Both the position numbers and the translations under genes were made by a program. Below the pieces are notes generated by a model that saw nothing but the letters and a program-made list of their open reading frames with translations, had not been told where the DNA came from and did no database searches. A stretch of DNA of 64,000 nt from Chara braunii (taxonomy: Eukaryota; Streptophyta; Charophyceae; Charales; Characeae). How positions within the stretch are numbered: position 1 is the stretch's first letter; the number at the start of each line of letters is the position of its first letter. The stretch covers positions 954,631 through 1,018,630 of the forward strand of contig BFEA01000312.1 in the NCBI GenBank assembly GCA_003427395.1, given 5' to 3'. This document shows, piece by piece, positions 62,763 through 64,000 of this stretch.

Positions 62763-63632
62763 GTGAATCTGAGACTGGAATCGCTCTACTTCAATGGAAG
62801 GGATGTGACCGGGTTCGTAGAGAAATGGGAGAGTTACGCCTACCGGAAGAAGTTCTCGGAGAAAGAGTGGATCGATCACTTTATGCAACATTCGGATCCG
62901 GAACTGGACCAGGCCATTAGGGCCATATACCCGGCTGATGGGAGGTGGAGAACCTTCAAAAGCAGCTTATTGAGGATCTTCGCATGTGACGATCTGATCC
63001 CCACGATAGAAGGGTTGCGTCGGGTCACGAGAGGGGAGCAAGAGAGCCTGGTGGCATTTACTCGAAGATTCAAACGTTTATTGCAAGCTTTGGTGGATAG
63101 AGGGAGGCTCTCAGAAGTAGACAGGTGCGTGATGTTCATGTTGCACCTGCCTGAAGAAAAGAGAAAGGAGGTTCTCGAGAGGGCCCCTAGAGACTCTGCG
63201 AATTTCGATAGAGTCGCCTAGGTGGTCTTCACGGGAGGGGGAGTAGATGTGCGAGAGTACAGGAAAGAGAGTATGGACATGGCACTCCGGAGTATGCGTA
63301 CTCAAAGGAACGACGGTCCTCGCGGGAATGAGAGGCAGCCTCAGGCGCCTCCCGGCCCACGCTGGGGAGGCGGACCCACGGGTTGGAGAAACGAACCCGG
63401 TAACCAAGGGGACTGGAGAAACGACCGAGAAACTGGAGAGAACCGGGTCTCGGAATGGGGGAATTCCCGTTGGAAGGATGCGAGGGATGGAAGGTGGGGA
63501 GACCCTCCCCAACCTAGGGCTGCAGGGTCTCGCCCCGAGGTAAGTCAGGCAAGAGCACCGCTGCCGCCTGGTCCTCCAACGACCGTGGGGGCGGTGTCGG
63601 GCTCGGCGGTACCACACCCAGACGTAAAGTAA
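62763..63632 (+). pseudogene. gag: RE6 gag-like gene with one in-frame stop
   Basis: The capsid-like domain (62763-63221) has LYFNGRDVTGFVEKWESYAY, RWRTFKSSLLRIFACDDLI, ESLVAFTRRFKRLL and VDRCVMFMLHLPEEKR, paralleling RE4 at 18350-17685 segment by segment. A TAG at 63219-63221 interrupts the frame, which then continues to 63632 with a Gly/Arg/Trp/Pro-rich basic tail (GDWRND, GNSRWKDARDGRWGD) like that after the RE4 gag. As in RE4 there is no CCHC knuckle. The open frame extends upstream of the GTG at 62763 to the stop at 62742. Confidence 0.75.
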
Positions 63633-64000
63633 TTTTTTAGTGCCGGACCTCACGGTCGTATGAAGCAGGAGTTTTTAGAAGTGTTTCAGCTAAGACCAAC
63701 TCCGACCATGCGCGCCAGCTATACCTCTCGCGGCTCCCTGTGACAGGACAGAGATCCCGCGAGGTACAACTACCTTCACCTCCGGGAGATGTCACCATCC
63801 CTTAGGTGGCGTATCCCTACTGAGCTACTGACTCACGTGCGAAGGCTTTTACTTGCAGTCACAGAGGTAAGTCAGCCGAGGGCGTTTGCTCGATCGCCGT
63901 AGCATAGGCATACGCACAGTTGAACGCCTAAGACTAACCCGTATACGCGTCGGGCATCGGGGCGCTGATCTCCCGGACCGACTTACAAATCAGGTCGACT
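63633..64000 (+). other. RE6 sequence after gag, to window end
   Basis: No protease or other pol motif is visible before the window ends. An imperfect inverted repeat (ACCTCTCGCGG near 63723 and CCCGCGAGGT near 63756) could form a short stem. Confidence 0.4.

Larger units (their letters stand above)
51021..64000 (+). mobile_element. RE6: giant LARD-like element with amplified gag-proximal module, 3' end outside window
   Basis: The inferred 5' LTR (51021-55207) begins with the same 12 bases as the RE4 LTR (TGTCGGGCGGCT). It is followed three bases after a CA by a tRNA-Asp-type primer site, and has about the same length (4187 bp versus 4305 and 4667). The interior holds an ORF, an array of related ORFs (56.9-61.4 kb) and a gag homologous to RE4. 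No pol appears before the window ends. It seems inserted in the RE5 leader; the expected left target duplication is CCGG (51017-51020), but its partner is outside the window. Confidence 0.65.

Noticed and set aside
1-64000. CRISPR arrays, tRNA or rRNA genes
   Set aside because: Direct repeats here are adjacent minisatellites without regular unique spacers. I saw no cloverleaf or rRNA-like conserved sequence, only primer-site matches to tRNA ends.

Overview
The window is eukaryotic nuclear DNA, best read as a repeat-dense intergenic tract of a land plant or streptophyte alga. The evidence is Ty3/gypsy retrotransposons whose primer-binding sites match plant initiator tRNA-Met or tRNA-Asp, a GTGAGT splice donor, long LTRs, many microsatellites, and one exon of a plant-type DnaJ protein. 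The exact species cannot be read from the sequence; a charophyte such as Chara is a guess. Nearly all coding-looking sequence belongs to six LTR retroelements, called RE1 to RE6 here. Almost all are inactivated by stops, frameshifts or lost catalytic residues.

Layout. RE1 (+, 1 to about 6.5 kb) is a gypsy element entered inside gag, with a complete but broken pol and a probable 3' LTR. Host-like sequence follows to 7531. From 7532 to 37594 lies a three-level nest. RE2 (+, LTRs 7532-8443 and 36736-37594) is split by RE3 (-, 8766-30362), which is split by RE4 (-, 11025-23562). Each level is bounded by a 4-bp target duplication: CCAT, GGTA and ACGT. RE2 and RE3 are gag-pol gypsy elements with tRNA-iMet-type primer sites. 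RE4 has LTRs of 4.3-4.7 kb, a 3.6-kb interior, a tRNA-Asp-type primer site, a gag-like gene and no recognisable pol (LARD-like).

Host-like sequence with minisatellites follows (37.6-44.4 kb). It contains the only candidate host gene, the first coding exon of a DnaJ protein resembling the ARG1/ARL group (minus strand, 40984-41105). RE5 (-, about 44.4-51.0 kb) is a chromovirus with a canonical chromodomain. Its leader appears to be invaded by RE6 (+, 51021 to beyond 64000).

RE6 looks like a relative of RE4: same 12-bp LTR start, same class of primer site, similar LTR length (about 4.2 kb) and homologous gag. Between its primer site and gag it carries about 4.5 kb of same-strand ORFs built from a diverged repeat of about 350 bp, encoding an unrecognised module of about 115 residues. 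One copy of the same module sits just upstream of gag in RE4. This gag-proximal module, single in one element and amplified to about a dozen units in its relative, is the most novel-looking feature of the window.
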